DNA of 6,163 nucleotides, taken from Terrimesophilobacter sp039923755. Lineage in GTDB: Bacteria > Actinomycetota > Actinomycetes > Actinomycetales > Microbacteriaceae. Below the pieces are notes generated by a model, which worked only from the letters and a program-made list of their open reading frames with translations, searched no databases and had not been told where the DNA came from. A program made the translations under genes and the position numbers. The stretch covers positions 1-6,163 of the forward strand of contig JBDTCD010000037.1 of NCBI GenBank assembly GCA_039923755.1. The letters run 5' to 3'. Positions 6,039 through 6,163 of this stretch are shown one piece after another. The first letter of the stretch is position 1. The number at the start of each line of letters is the position of its first letter.

Positions 6039-6163
6039 ATGAGTTGGCCTGCGATCAAGAAGATGCGCTCCAGAGTCAGAAGAGCGCTTCGCTCAGAAAT
6101 CCATGCGGCGTGGCGTAGATCTCCCGTCAATAAAGGCACGATCCTCTATGAATCGTTCTCCGG
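6039..6163 (+). CDS. CDP-glycerol:glycerophosphate glycerophosphotransferase-like protein, N-terminal end (partial)
   Basis: Only the first 42 residues (41 full codons and two bases of the next) are in the window. The protein starts MSWPAIKKMRSRVRRALRSE, a strongly basic amphipathic N-terminus suited to binding the inner face of the membrane. It then reads WRRSPVNKGTILYESFSG. The motif P-V-x-x-x-x-(I/V)-(L/V)-Y-E-S-F-x-G is the usual opening of the catalytic domain in TagF/TarL/TagB-type enzymes, which transfer glycerol-phosphate or ribitol-phosphate from a CDP-linked donor to a lipid-linked chain in the cytoplasm. The assignment rests on this short motif and on the neighbouring nucleotidyltransferase and exporter genes. 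The catalytic histidines and donor site are outside the window. It is read divergently from the GT-C pair. Similar glycosyltransferases starting with Y-E-S-F could not be excluded from 42 residues. Confidence 0.6.
   Translation, partial: MSWPAIKKMRSRVRRALRSEIHAAWRRSPVNKGTILYESFS

Noticed and set aside
5741..6139. 132-residue minus-strand open frame across the divergent spacer
   Set aside because: It overlaps the starts of both flanking genes, has no recognisable domain, and includes the antisense of the TagF-like start. It is more likely a chance frame in a spacer.
1..6163. CRISPR arrays, insertion sequences, tRNA or rRNA genes
   Set aside because: No regularly spaced repeats, transposase-like frame, terminal inverted repeats or tRNA-like fold were seen on reading the window. 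The dyads found are short and isolated.

Overview
The window looks like part of a cell-envelope polysaccharide or teichoic-acid locus from a high-GC Gram-positive bacterium, most likely an actinobacterium (Microbacteriaceae-like by general impression). The reasons are the GC-rich codon use, GTG starts, tightly coupled genes and the style of the encoded proteins. No rRNA, tRNA, mobile element or CRISPR array is visible. The taxon is an inference.

Layout: (i) Bases 2-223 hold the last 73 codons of a LicC-like nucleotidyltransferase. It overlaps an ABC-2 polysaccharide permease (220-1056), which in turn overlaps its ATPase (1056-1838). The three form a translationally coupled plus-strand operon. 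(ii) A 166-base gap with a possible weak terminator and a possible promoter leads to a 271-residue conserved-type protein of unknown function (2005-2820). It has a glycine-rich, membrane-active-looking core. (iii) That gene ends only 4 bases from the stop of an oppositely oriented two-gene unit. The unit holds two large multi-pass membrane proteins with GT-C glycosyltransferase character (5759-4398, then 4393-2825), themselves separated by 4 bases. (iv) A 279-base, AT-richer divergent spacer with several inverted repeats leads to the first 42 codons of a plus-strand gene running off the end. Its start resembles CDP-glycerol:poly(glycerophosphate) glycerophosphotransferases (TagF/TarL type).

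Working model (inference): the nucleotidyltransferase supplies a CDP- or NDP-activated building block. The TagF-like enzyme polymerises or primes a glycerol- or ribitol-phosphate chain on a lipid carrier inside the cell. The permease/ATPase pair flips the finished polymer, and the GT-C proteins add sugars from polyprenyl-phosphate donors on the outer face. The 271-residue protein is the least explained gene, and the divergent spacer the least explained non-coding stretch.
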